Counted from the stretch's first letter, positions 6,320 through 14,517 are shown. The stretch is 37,504 nucleotides of DNA from an uncultured Lentisphaeria bacterium (GCA_913042885.1 CAJWLW010000014.1:1-37504); one strand, 5' to 3'. The notes: generated from the sequence alone by a model not told the origin. Made by a program: numbers and translations.

Positions 6320-8881
6320 ATGAAAAAACGACTTCTCCTTGCACTGTCCGTCATTCTCGTTGTCAATGCCGACGCCCAATGGAGCGAAGCCGAGCGTGCC
6401 GCTGGTTACGTCGTTTTCGAACGCGACGATCTGCTGGCGCTCAAGCGCACCGACGTGCCCGGACGCGACGCCGTCGTGTCGAAGGTCACCAGCACGCTGG
6501 CCCGGGACGAATACGAATCCGTGCAGCTTGGCGTGTTCGCGATTGGCGGTGGCCTCGAACAGGTCAAAGTAACCGTTGAATCCGATCTCGCGGTACAGAT
6601 CTATCATCGCATCGACCTCGCCTTGAAGAGTCGGCTCGGCGATGTCGCTGCCTTCGGCGACCAGGGCGTCATCTACAACTGGGTTCCGGAAAATGTCCAC
6701 TTGCAGCGCGGCGACCTCGTTCGCACGATTAGCGCCGGCGATAATGTCAGTCTGTGGTTGACGATTCATGCACCGGCCGATGCGGAACCGGGACTGCATC
6801 CCGGTAAGATACGTATTGAGCCCGCCGGCAAGCCCGCGACGGTGCTCGACCTCGAGATCAACGTGCGGCCCTTCAGGCTGCAGCGGCCGCGGGCGGCCTT
6901 CGGCATCTGGATGCGCGAAGACATGATGCCGGAATGGCTCGGCGGCCGGTCGATGCCGCGGGAAACATTGCTGGCGGTCTATCAGGATATGGCCGATCAC
7001 GGCCACAATTCGAACTGGTTCTACCCGATGGGACGATATGACCAGTTGCCACCCGTCAAATGCCACAGCCTCGACCGGCTGATGCCACTGGCGCAGCAGG
7101 CGGGGTTGATCGATCCGCGGGTTCCCTCGTTGGTAGTAGGCGGGGTGCCGGGTGACCGGAAAGGCCGCGCCGTGTACGAGGCCATCGCCTGGTTCGAGGC
7201 GGAAGCACGCCGTCGCGGGCTGCCGGAGTTCATTGTGTTCGGCCCCGATGAGCCGCATTATCCCGGCGACGCCGACGTTGTACACCAGGCATTGACCCTG
7301 CTGCGCGGTACCTCGCTGCGCACCAACCTGGACCAGTCGAATATGGCGGGTGTCTACGGCTACATGACGCCGGGGCTCTGCGACGTGCACACTGTCCATG
7401 ACGGCTCGGTTACGCCGGAAGTACTGGCGGAGGCCGAACGCATGGGATCGTCGATCTGGGCCTATTCCTATCGTGTCTGGCGCGAAAATTTCGATCCGTT
7501 GCCGCAACGCTACTTTGCCGGCCTCTACACCTGGACTTACAAGCTCGGCGGCAATTGGGTCTGGGCGTACAACTACGGGCACCACCGCCATGCCTGGTTC
7601 ATGCCGGACAGCCACGAGCCGATGCCGATCACTGGTATGGAAGCACGGCGAGAAGGCATCGACGATTACCGCTACCTGCAGATGCTGGAGGATTGCGTCG
7701 CTGCCTATCCCGATCATGCAGAGTCCGCAAATGTAACAGCCTGGCTGGATAATCTGCGTAACCGCCTGATTGGCGCCATGCCCAATAAAGTGACGGCAGG
7801 CGCGCCGTTGGCTCCCGTCGAATTCGATCAAATCCGGGAGACGGCAGCCGAATACATCGGCAAGTTCGGCGCCATTGCAGATGCCTCCGACCGCTGGCCG
7901 CGGACGACGCACACGAAAGAGGAGGCAGCTTATCGCGGCCGCCCCGTGCAGGATTGTATCGCCGGGCTCACGGCATCCGACGTTGCATCCCGCCGCGCCG
8001 CGGCGTGGGCGCTTTATGAGTACGGCCCGGATGCCGCACCGGCGGCGCTGGCGCTGGGGACGGTCCTGGCGGACCCGGATGTACGCATGCCGGCCCTGCA
8101 CGCGCTCGAAGCGATCGGGCCGGGCGCGGCGCCGGCGGTGCCGGAGATTGCCAAACTTGTCCACCACCCGGATCCTTATGTGCGCATCGGCGCAGCCTTG
8201 GCACTGGGTGAGATCGGCGCGCCGGTCCAGGAATACACCCGCACGGGACGGCGCAAGGCGTCACCCCATGCAGCGCTCGTGGTCGAACCCCTCATAGTCA
8301 GCCTGAAAGATGAGTTCGAACTCAATTCGCACACCGCCGCCAGTATACTCGGCAGTATCGGGGCACCGGCAAAACCCGCCGTCCCCATCGCCATCGGGTA
8401 TCTCGACAGGCATCATGAGTTGTCGGCGGCGGGACTGGGCATACTCACCGGCCTCGGGCCGCACGCGGCGGCCGCGGTGCCGAAGCTCCTCGCATTCGGC
8501 AAAGGCGACCTGGCGGACACGCGGGTGGTCGAGGCGCTTGCCGCGATCGGACCGGCTGCGGCTGCAGCGATTCCGGCGTTGACGGCGCGTGCGTCGTCGC
8601 AGACCGGTGCGGCGCAGGCAGCGGCGGTCTACGCCCTGTTCTGTATTCGCAATGAACCCGGCGATCTCCAGCGCCTGGTCGACTCGCTACTCAGCCCGGA
8701 TGCGGACAAGCGCGAGATCGTCGAACGCCTCCGGCAGCTCGGGGTCCGGGCGAAACCGGTTGTTGCACAGATCCGGCCGCTGCTACAGTCCGAAGATTTT
8801 TCAGACGTCCACGAAGGCTTGCAGACATTCCTCGGCCATGTTGAAGCCGGTGAGGTGCCCGGTGTCTTCTACGAGTGGTAG
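6320..8881 (+). CDS. Secreted DUF4091 / GH123-like protein fused to C-terminal HEAT repeats
   Basis: Exported protein of 853 residues. Residues 1-19 are a signal peptide (basic MKKR, hydrophobic core LLLALSVILVV, small-residue end NADA). A beta-rich N-terminal domain (about 30-190) is followed by a TIM-barrel-like DUF4091 domain (about 190-460) ending in the family's hallmark R-E-G-I-D-D-Y-R-Y-L. D310-E311 (FGPDEPHY) resembles the Asp-Glu catalytic pair of GH123 N-acetylgalactosaminidases that use substrate-assisted catalysis. From about residue 550 to the end there are Ala/Pro/Gly-rich helical repeats of HEAT type (for example AVPEIAKLVHHPDPYVRIGA), normally a protein-binding superhelix. It is preceded by the sulfatase gene and ends 65 bases from the convergent lyase gene. 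There is no visible ribosome binding site at 6320. Substrate unknown; glycan cleavage is inference. Confidence 0.85.
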   Translation: MKKRLLLALSVILVVNADAQWSEAERAAGYVVFERDDLLALKRTDVPGRDAVVSKVTSTLARDEYESVQLGVFAIGGGLEQVKVTVESDLAVQIYHRIDLALKSRLGDVAAFGDQGVIYNWVPENVHLQRGDLVRTISAGDNVSLWLTIHAPADAEPGLHPGKIRIEPAGKPATVLDLEINVRPFRLQRPRAAFGIWMREDMMPEWLGGRSMPRETLLAVYQDMADHGHNSNWFYPMGRYDQLPPVKCHSLDRLMPLAQQAGLIDPRVPSLVVGGVPGDRKGRAVYEAIAWFEAEARRRGLPEFIVFGPDEPHYPGDADVVHQALTLLRGTSLRTNLDQSNMAGVYGYMTPGLCDVHTVHDGSVTPEVLAEAERMGSSIWAYSYRVWRENFDPLPQRYFAGLYTWTYKLGGNWVWAYNYGHHRHAWFMPDSHEPMPITGMEARREGIDDYRYLQMLEDCVAAYPDHAESANVTAWLDNLRNRLIGAMPNKVTAGAPLAPVEFDQIRETAAEYIGKFGAIADASDRWPRTTHTKEEAAYRGRPVQDCIAGLTASDVASRRAAAWALYEYGPDAAPAALALGTVLADPDVRMPALHALEAIGPGAAPAVPEIAKLVHHPDPYVRIGAALALGEIGAPVQEYTRTGRRKASPHAALVVEPLIVSLKDEFELNSHTAASILGSIGAPAKPAVPIAIGYLDRHHELSAAGLGILTGLGPHAAAAVPKLLAFGKGDLADTRVVEALAAIGPAAAAAIPALTARASSQTGAAQAAAVYALFCIRNEPGDLQRLVDSLLSPDADKREIVERLRQLGVRAKPVVAQIRPLLQSEDFSDVHEGLQTFLGHVEAGEVPGVFYEW

Positions 8882-8893
8882 ACGGCTGCGCCG

Positions 8894-8929
8894 GTGCCGC
8901 GATGCCTGAGCGCTGGTGATTCACGGCAC
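8894..8929. terminator. Weak stem between convergent genes (possible bidirectional terminator)
   Basis: GTGCCG (8894-8899) pairs with CGGCAC (8924-8929) across a 24-base loop in the 65-base gap between two convergent genes. There is no T-run on either side, so an intrinsic terminator is doubtful. Confidence 0.2.
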
Positions 8930-8946
8930 ACAAGCCCTGGGGCAAG

Positions 8947-9708
8947 TCAATCAGCCGGCGGCACATCCCGCTTCCCGGGGCCGGAATATGAAATATCCGT
9001 ATGTGCCGCTGCCTTGAACGGGCGTTCGTCGGTCATTTGCTCGCGGGCATGGGCGGCGTAACCAGCGGATCGTCCGATGATGAAGAAGGCTTTGCCGACT
9101 GCCGGATCGAAGCCCATATCGCACAACAGCGCTGCAACGATCCCATCGACGTTCATCGGCAGTCGCTTGCCGCTGACCTTTTCCAGCGCCGTTTCTAGTT
9201 GACAGGCGAGAGCGGTGTGGGCGTCGGCGATTTGCCAATCGCGCGCCAGCTCGAGCAAGACAGTGACGCGCGGATCTTCGGAATGCACCGGATGCCCGAA
9301 GCCGGGCAGGCGTTTGCCGGCGGCACGCAGGTTGGCGACGACATCTTCAGCAGAGGTTCCGGCGCTCACCGTTTGCTGCAGAATCTCTGCACACGGCTCG
9401 ATGGCGCCGCCATGGACGTCGCCAATGGCGCTTACACCTGCTGCAACAGCGGTCTGTAAAGGCACGCCGCAGGATGCTACAAAACGCACCGCATCGGCGC
9501 TCGGCGCTGTCAGGCTGTGGTCGCAGCACGACACCAGGATAGCCTCGACCATGCGGCCCTGATGACCATCCGGCAGCTCGCCCTTGAGCAGCAGATAGAC
9601 AACGTCGCCGAATGATCGGCTGCGCGTTAACTGTTCGATCGGATAGCCGCGCACGAGGATCTCGTTCGGGCTCACCTTGGAGATTGCAGTTTTCCAGAAG
9701 TCAGACAT
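8947..9708 (-). CDS. Citrate-synthase-superfamily short lyase, citryl-CoA-lyase-like
   Basis: A 253-residue protein of the citrate synthase fold, the size of stand-alone citryl-CoA lyases (homologous to the C-terminal domain of ATP-citrate lyase) rather than of full citrate synthase (about 430). The citrate-synthase active-site positions can be read: H99 (DVHGGA), H139 (PGFGHPVHSEDPR) and D188 (MNVDG), with GRSAGYAAHAREQ containing the conserved Arg R213. The two genes upstream encode both halves of a succinyl-CoA-synthetase-like ligase, 33 bases away. Together they would first make an acyl-CoA at the expense of ATP and then split it to acetyl-CoA (or similar) plus a 2-oxo acid. Citrate is the best-known substrate, but a substituted malate is possible. 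Start ATG 9708 lacks a clear ribosome binding site. The products would be cytoplasmic. Confidence 0.82.
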   Translation of the reverse strand: MSDFWKTAISKVSPNEILVRGYPIEQLTRSRSFGDVVYLLLKGELPDGHQGRMVEAILVSCCDHSLTAPSADAVRFVASCGVPLQTAVAAGVSAIGDVHGGAIEPCAEILQQTVSAGTSAEDVVANLRAAGKRLPGFGHPVHSEDPRVTVLLELARDWQIADAHTALACQLETALEKVSGKRLPMNVDGIVAALLCDMGFDPAVGKAFFIIGRSAGYAAHAREQMTDERPFKAAAHTDISYSGPGKRDVPPAD

Positions 9709-9741
9709 TATTGGATTTTTGATTTAGGATTGGTTCATGCA

Positions 9742-10620
9742 TCAAGACAACCCTTGCAATAGATCATCGAATCGGTCGGCGACAAATACACCGGCGTCGC
9801 GCAAGGCCTGTTTTTTTCCGCGTACCGAACCGCGGCCGCCTTCGACGATGACCGCGGCGTGCCCGAATCGGACACCTTCGAGGTCGTCCACGAAACGCCC
9901 GGACAAGAAGGCGTTGATACGCAAGCGCGACCGACACGCGCTCAGGTAGCCCGCCAGTTCTTCTTCTGCCGTACCGCCGGGTTCTCCGTAAATCACGACG
10001 GCGTCTGTGGACTCGTCGTCCTCGAGCATGGCGATCAGTTCGGTGAATGTGGCGCCGATGATTGCATCGCCACCGACTCCTACCGCGATGCTTTGGCCGA
10101 TGCCATGAGTGGTGAGGAAGCTGGCGATCTCGGTGGTCATGCCGCCGCTGCGCGACAGCACCGCGGTGCGCCCCGGCAGGAACGAGCGCTGGACGTTGTC
10201 GATACGACCGCCGATCGTGCCGAGTTTCGCTATGTGCGGACGGATGAGCCCGAGGCTGTTCGGTCCGACGATCGTGCACCCTGCCTGTTTCGCCTCGGCA
10301 ATGATCTTGCAGGTGTCCAGCCGCGGTATGCGCTCGGACATGATCAAACAGAGTTCGACGCCGTGAGCCAGGGCTTCGCGCGTTGCTTCGAGGACGGCGC
10401 GTGCGGGTACCGAGACAATTGTCACGGTCGGTGCATGGTTCGCTTTCAACTGGGCAACTGAATCGTAAACGGGAATACCCTGCACCTCCTGCCCGCCCTT
10501 TCCGGGGGTGACGCCGGCAACGATGCGGCTGCCGTATTCGAGCATGTCTGTCACCATCGCCCTGGCTTCGCGACCGGTGATTCCCTGCACCATGATTTCG
10601 GCTTGTGGATCAAGCAGCAT
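9742..10620 (-). CDS. Acyl-CoA ligase alpha subunit, SucD / citryl-CoA synthetase small-subunit-like
   Basis: CoA-binding plus ligase domain protein of 292 residues. It aligns by eye with E. coli SucD along its length: the CoA-binding front (QGITGREA, GVTPGKGG), IVGPNSLG, VLSRSGG, VGVGGD and GEPGGTAEEE. The phosphohistidine loop is intact with H254 in RFGHAAVIVEGG. I chose ATG 10620, where the family N-terminus begins (MLLDPQAEIMVQGITG). Upstream in-frame sequence to 10740 is the shadow of the overlapping gene. It overlaps the beta-subunit gene by 11 bases (10610-10620), implying translational coupling and a 1:1 complex. Expected role: ATP- and CoA-dependent activation of a di- or tricarboxylate. 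Succinate is the family default, but the adjacent lyase points to citrate, malate or a derivative. Confidence 0.9.
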   Translation of the reverse strand: MLLDPQAEIMVQGITGREARAMVTDMLEYGSRIVAGVTPGKGGQEVQGIPVYDSVAQLKANHAPTVTIVSVPARAVLEATREALAHGVELCLIMSERIPRLDTCKIIAEAKQAGCTIVGPNSLGLIRPHIAKLGTIGGRIDNVQRSFLPGRTAVLSRSGGMTTEIASFLTTHGIGQSIAVGVGGDAIIGATFTELIAMLEDDESTDAVVIYGEPGGTAEEELAGYLSACRSRLRINAFLSGRFVDDLEGVRFGHAAVIVEGGRGSVRGKKQALRDAGVFVADRFDDLLQGLS

Positions 10621-11803
10621 GGTCACCTCGCTGGACGGCCAGTCGGGCGCATTCGTCGAGTGATACTTCACGGCCGCAGAACGGGACGCCGGCGGCGGTG
10701 AGAATGTCATGCGCTTCCTGCTCGCGATTGCCGGGTACACGGAACACGGTTATGACGTCGGCAGGTTCCTGCCCGGTCTGTCTGACGCCCGCCACGACGC
10801 CGGCAGCGATGTCGTCTGCCCGGGTGTTGTTGACGACGTTCATGACGACTGCCAGATTGGTGACTCCCGGCTTCGACAGCAGCAGTTCGGTCACGGCGGC
10901 AACTTTTTCCGGTGTCGGGTTGCCGCCGACCTCGCAGTAGTTCGCCGGCTTGCCGCCGTGGTCGAGAATCGCGTCGAACACGGTGAGGCTGGCACCGCCG
11001 CCACCGATCAGCAGTGCCAGGTTGCCATCGAACTCCACGACGCGCCCGGCCACACCGCGGTGGTCCATGGCGTCGATCCGCGCCGCTTCCAGTTCGAGCG
11101 GGGTCGGCGGGCGGCCCGTATTTGTCGAGGCCAGCTCGCCGAGCGGCGCCAGACGCTCCTGTTGCCTGTACATCGCGTCGTCTTCGATCTCGACATGGGC
11201 GTCGAGCCCGAGCAGTTCACCGTCCGTCTGCTCAACGAGCGGATTGATCTCGATGAGCACCGCATCCGTCTCGAGGAAGGCGTTTGCCAGTTGCTCGAGC
11301 AAGGTGGCAGCTGCTTCGAGCGTCCGGCCGTCGAGGCCGAGTTTCGCCGCCATGCTCCGACTGTCGTCGGCTGCCAGGCCCGAGCTGGGATCAAAGGTTT
11401 GACGAGCGACGTGCTCATCCGACAGCTCGACATCAATGCCGCCGCCGGTGCTCAACAGCGCCACGGGCAGTCTATCTGTGGTGTCCCAGGCGATGCCGGC
11501 ATACAATTCGCGGCTGAACCGGACTTTCGATTCCACCGAGACACTGGTCACCGGGACGCCGCGCAAATCCGTGCCCAGCAGTTGCTCCGCCTCACGTGCA
11601 GCGGCTTCCGGTGTCTCTGCACTCCGTACCGCACCGGCCTTGGCGCGACCGCCAAAGGGTACCTGTGCCTTGATCATGACCGGGCCGCCAATACCGCGTG
11701 CCGCCGCCGCCGCCTCAGCCGCCGTAGAGACGACTACGGAATCGGTGAAGGCGATACCGTAGCCGGACAGCAGTTTTCGACTTTGATGCTCGACAAGCCT
11801 CAT
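10610..11803 (-). CDS. ATP-grasp acyl-CoA ligase beta subunit, SucC / citryl-CoA synthetase large-subunit-like
   Basis: A 397-residue ATP-grasp protein with SucC architecture: an N-terminal ATP-grasp domain (K45 in MIKAQVPFGGRAKAG, STGGGIDVE, and the Mg-binding LIEINPL...GLDAHVE) and a C-terminal ligase domain (GNLALLIGGGGASL, ANYCEVGGNPTPEKV). Where E. coli SucC reads N-I-F-G-G-I-V-R-C-D, this protein has N322-V-V-N-N-T-R328-A-D-D, losing the paired glycines near the acyl-phosphate site. That argues against plain succinyl-CoA synthetase and is closer in character to the ATP-citrate lyase/citryl-CoA synthetase branch. Start ATG 11803 is at the divergent spacer; no ribosome binding site is evident. 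It is the first gene of the minus-strand trio and partner of the alpha gene it overlaps. Confidence 0.88.
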   Translation of the reverse strand: MRLVEHQSRKLLSGYGIAFTDSVVVSTAAEAAAAARGIGGPVMIKAQVPFGGRAKAGAVRSAETPEAAAREAEQLLGTDLRGVPVTSVSVESKVRFSRELYAGIAWDTTDRLPVALLSTGGGIDVELSDEHVARQTFDPSSGLAADDSRSMAAKLGLDGRTLEAAATLLEQLANAFLETDAVLIEINPLVEQTDGELLGLDAHVEIEDDAMYRQQERLAPLGELASTNTGRPPTPLELEAARIDAMDHRGVAGRVVEFDGNLALLIGGGGASLTVFDAILDHGGKPANYCEVGGNPTPEKVAAVTELLLSKPGVTNLAVVMNVVNNTRADDIAAGVVAGVRQTGQEPADVITVFRVPGNREQEAHDILTAAGVPFCGREVSLDECARLAVQRGDHAA

Positions 11804-11864
11804 GGCGGATGAAGGTAAGGAACCGGCCGACGATTACAAGAGATCGGGGCCTGTTATGGTTTGG

Positions 11865-11876
11865 GTATCGGGATAC
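11865..11876. promoter_or_regulatory. Palindrome in the divergent spacer 11804-11973
   Basis: GTATC (11865-11869) and GATAC (11872-11876) flank a 2-base centre in the 170-base spacer between the ligase trio (minus) and the MlrC-like gene (plus). A second dyad, GACGGA (11935-11940) with TCCGTC (11949-11954), lies nearer the MlrC-like start. Either could be an operator; I see no convincing promoter hexamers. Confidence 0.3.
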
Positions 11877-11973
11877 ATTCCCCTAGGCAGGACGGATTTC
11901 GGTGTCCGCCATTTGAGGTATTCAGATCATGATGGACGGACATGGAGATCCGTCTTGCCAGAGGCCATGACAG

Positions 11974-13452
11974 ATGCGCATCGCGATCGGCGGTATCCAA
12001 CATGAAAGCAGCGATTTTTCTCCGGTCGAGACGCCGCTTTCCGAATTTCTGGCCGACGGCAGATGGTTCGATGCCGAAATGCTGCGCCGCCGCCCGGGCG
12101 ACACCAATACGGTTATTGACGGTTTCATCAAAGGCGTCCGCAAACACGGCGTGGAGATGGTGCCGCTTTTCTGGACGCACGCACCGTCGGCGCGCCAACC
12201 GACATTCGAAACCCACCAGTCCCTGAAGGCGCGGCTGCTCGAACCACTGCGTGCCGCGCTGCCGGTCGACGGTGTGCTGCTGAGCCTGCATGGCGGGTAT
12301 TCGGTGCAGGGTCTTGACGACGGCGACGGTGACATTCTCAAGGCGGTGCGACAACTGGTCGGCCCGGACTGCCCGATCATAGCCGTGCATGATCCGCACT
12401 GCAATGTCGGTCCTGACATGATCGAGAATGCGAATGCTTTGATCATCATGGACACCTATCCGCATGTGGACATGGCAGAGCGTGCCCTCGAGGCGACGGC
12501 GCTCATGGTCCGCACAATCCGTGGCGAAATCCGGCCGACCATGGCGTGGTGTTCGCTGCCGATGTTCTGGGCGGCGTCGAAGATGATCTCGGCCGAAGAG
12601 CCGATTCGCTCGGCCTATGAATGTGTCTTCGAGATCGAACGGCGGCCGGGTGTGCTGGTGGCCGGTATCGGGCTCGGGTATCAATGGGCTGACAACCCGA
12701 CGGCCGGGGCCAGCACGATTGTCGTCACCGACGGCAATCGACAATCGGCGCAGGAGACAGCGGATGAGCTGGGGCGCTGGCTGTGGGAGCGTCGAGCGGA
12801 TTGGCAGCGACAGCCGGTGGCGCCGCCGGCGGCGCTCGATGAGGGCGAATGTATCGGACGGTATCCGATTATTCTGGCGGACCAGGCCGACAACCCCGGC
12901 GGCGGCGCGCCCAGTGACAACACCGAGATTCTGAGATTGTTCATCGAGCGTGACCTGCAGGACGCCGCTGTCCTGTACATTCGTGACCGGGAGACGGTGC
13001 AGACTGCCAAGGCGGCCGGTGTCGGGGCGACAGTCGATGTCGAGGTCGGTGGCAAGTCACATCCGCTGTCGGCGCCGTCGGTGCCGATGCAAGCTGAGGT
13101 CCTTGCTGTGAGCGACGGGCGATTTATTTACGACGGCCCCATGTGGGCGGGCAGCGAAGGCAACCACGGTGATTCGGTGCTTTTGAAACAGGACGGCATC
13201 TATGTCGCCGTTATTTCCGAGATGTACCAGCCGATGGATCTGGCGTTCCCGCGCAGCCTCGGACTCGATTGCCGCACGCTGCGCTATATTTGTGTCAAAT
13301 CGACCGGGCATTTCCGCAGCGGCTTTGGGCCGATCGCCGGGTCGATCTTCAATGTTGATGCGCTGGGGGTGTTTACCCAGGACTTTGCCAAGTTGCCGTT
13401 CGAGCGACTCGGACGTAAAATATACCCGATTGATCCGGACGCAGCCTGGTGA
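11974..13452 (+). CDS. M81 family (microcystinase C, MlrC-like) metallopeptidase-family protein
   Basis: A 492-residue protein of the MlrC/DUF1485 family, which includes the zinc enzyme that completes microcystin breakdown; most members have unknown substrates. The N-terminal domain begins with the typical RIAIGGIQHESSDFSP. Probable zinc ligands are D140 and H142 (VHDPHCNV) and H164 (TYPHVD). The C-terminal domain has the family motif ADNPGGGAPSDNTE (near residue 310) and GNHGDSV (about 400). Start ATG 11974 has AGAGG (11960-11964) upstream. There is no signal peptide, so it is cytoplasmic. It begins the plus-strand group with the aldo/keto reductase, PIG-L and alpha-galactosidase genes. In such genomes, MlrC-like proteins often sit with sugar-acid and amide-degrading enzymes; a hydrolase or lyase of a small metabolite is likelier than microcystin degradation. 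Confidence 0.88.
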   Translation: MRIAIGGIQHESSDFSPVETPLSEFLADGRWFDAEMLRRRPGDTNTVIDGFIKGVRKHGVEMVPLFWTHAPSARQPTFETHQSLKARLLEPLRAALPVDGVLLSLHGGYSVQGLDDGDGDILKAVRQLVGPDCPIIAVHDPHCNVGPDMIENANALIIMDTYPHVDMAERALEATALMVRTIRGEIRPTMAWCSLPMFWAASKMISAEEPIRSAYECVFEIERRPGVLVAGIGLGYQWADNPTAGASTIVVTDGNRQSAQETADELGRWLWERRADWQRQPVAPPAALDEGECIGRYPIILADQADNPGGGAPSDNTEILRLFIERDLQDAAVLYIRDRETVQTAKAAGVGATVDVEVGGKSHPLSAPSVPMQAEVLAVSDGRFIYDGPMWAGSEGNHGDSVLLKQDGIYVAVISEMYQPMDLAFPRSLGLDCRTLRYICVKSTGHFRSGFGPIAGSIFNVDALGVFTQDFAKLPFERLGRKIYPIDPDAAW

Positions 13453-13513
13453 TTGCTGCCAGGGCGTGAACGTCGAAGATCGAACGCAAACGCCGAATGT
13501 TAAATGGTAAATT

Positions 13514-13518
13514 GGAGA
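13514..13518 (+). promoter_or_regulatory. Ribosome binding site pointing at the out-of-frame ATG 13527
   Basis: GGAGA, 8 bases before ATG 13527. It fits the short frame 13527-13625 and not the start of the long aldo/keto reductase frame, which supports a frameshift in that gene. Confidence 0.5.
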
Positions 13519-13526
13519 ATGGACCG

Positions 13527-13625
13527 ATGCTGATTTATGACATACCGCGCACAATCGTGCGACTGCCGGAGAGCGACGCGTTGCCGGTGAATGCGGGCAA
13601 AGGCCTTGCCGGCTCTGAGCTTTAG
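13527..13625 (+). other. Short frame, probably the displaced N-terminus of the aldo/keto reductase
   Basis: Thirty-two codons from ATG 13527 to TAG 13623-13625, with a good ribosome binding site. The product starts MLIYDIPRTIVRLPESDALP, which reads like the start of an aldo/keto reductase (a short strand or hairpin before the first barrel strand). The long reductase frame is shifted by one base and overlaps this region. Joining the two frames near 13600-13625 would give a normal enzyme. It could be a sequencing or assembly error, a real mutation, or programmed shifting; it could also be an unrelated leader peptide. Confidence 0.45.
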
Positions 13626-14517
13626 AATGACCGGGATACACGCAGCATTGGGGGCGGCAGAGTACGGCACGTCCGTTTCGCCGGAGACAGCGTTTGCGAT
13701 CATCGACAAGTTCGTATCGCTGGGCGGCCGGATCATCGACACTGCCAACAACTACGCGCACTGGCTTCCTGAAGGTCGGGGCGGTGAGAGTGAAAAAGTC
13801 ATCGGCGACTGGCTCGAGCAGCGCCGACGCTCGGACGTCGAAATCATGACCAAGGTCGGATCAGTGCCGGTCAATTCCGAAGGAGAGGCCGTCAGGTATG
13901 AGGGACTTGCATTCGACACTGTCCATTGCGCTGCCGCCGAGTCTGCGGCACGTCTGAAGACCGACTACGTCGATATTCTTCTGGCGCATCACGATCATCC
14001 GGCGACGCCGCTTCTGGAGACGTGGACGGCGTTCACCGAGCTGGTTGCGGCCGGCAAAGTGCAGAAAGCGGGTGTCTCGAATTATTCGTCGGCGCGGCTG
14101 GCGGAACTGATTGGTCTGATTCGGCAACATGCTCTGGCGCCGCTCTCTGTCGTGCAGGTGAAGTACTCGGTCATCGATGTTGTGCAACCCAATGAACCTG
14201 AGATGTATCCGCCGTTTGACCAGGAGACCAGAGAAACGCTGCGCACCCTGAGCCCGGACACCGTAATCTTTGCGTACTCGCCTTTGTTGGGCGGTCGGGT
14301 GTTCGAGAAAGCGCCGGACGGGGAATGGCCTGCCGAGTATGACTCGCCTGCGAACCGCCGGAAGGTCGAGGCGATCCAGAATGAGGCGGCGGTGCTCGGT
14401 GTTTCTCCCTCTGCTTTGGTGCTGAAACAGATCGCCGACGAGGGGATCATCCCGGTGACCGGCACCAGCAACCCGGAGCGGTTCGACGGCAATCTCGCGT
14501 TACTGGTCGATACATGA
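13591..14517 (+). CDS. Aldo/keto reductase, N-terminus apparently frameshifted
   Basis: NAD(P)H-dependent oxidoreductase of the aldo/keto reductase TIM-barrel family, about 300 residues, cytoplasmic. Counting from ATG 13591, the catalytic tetrad is D50 (IIDTANNY), Y55, K88 (MTKVGS) and a His of LAHHDH (133 or 134). The phosphate-binding end is degenerate but recognisable (VTGTSNPERF). An in-frame TGA sits immediately before ATG 13591, which has no ribosome binding site, and the first 12 residues do not resemble the family. The true start is probably ATG 13527 in the other frame, or else ATG 13627. It lies between the MlrC-like gene and the PIG-L gene on the same strand. Likely reaction: reduction or oxidation of a sugar-derived carbonyl. 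Specific substrate unknown. Confidence 0.85.
   Translation: MRAKALPALSFRMTGIHAALGAAEYGTSVSPETAFAIIDKFVSLGGRIIDTANNYAHWLPEGRGGESEKVIGDWLEQRRRSDVEIMTKVGSVPVNSEGEAVRYEGLAFDTVHCAAAESAARLKTDYVDILLAHHDHPATPLLETWTAFTELVAAGKVQKAGVSNYSSARLAELIGLIRQHALAPLSVVQVKYSVIDVVQPNEPEMYPPFDQETRETLRTLSPDTVIFAYSPLLGGRVFEKAPDGEWPAEYDSPANRRKVEAIQNEAAVLGVSPSALVLKQIADEGIIPVTGTSNPERFDGNLALLVDT

Noticed and set aside
6284..8167. A 627-codon open frame antisense to the DUF4091-HEAT gene
   Set aside because: Arg/His/Gly/Gln-rich product without domain sense, fully antisense to a gene with a signal peptide and family motifs; typical of GC-rich shadow frames.
10709..11812. A 367-codon plus-strand frame opposite the ligase beta gene
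   Set aside because: The minus strand matches SucC throughout; the plus frame is a shadow.
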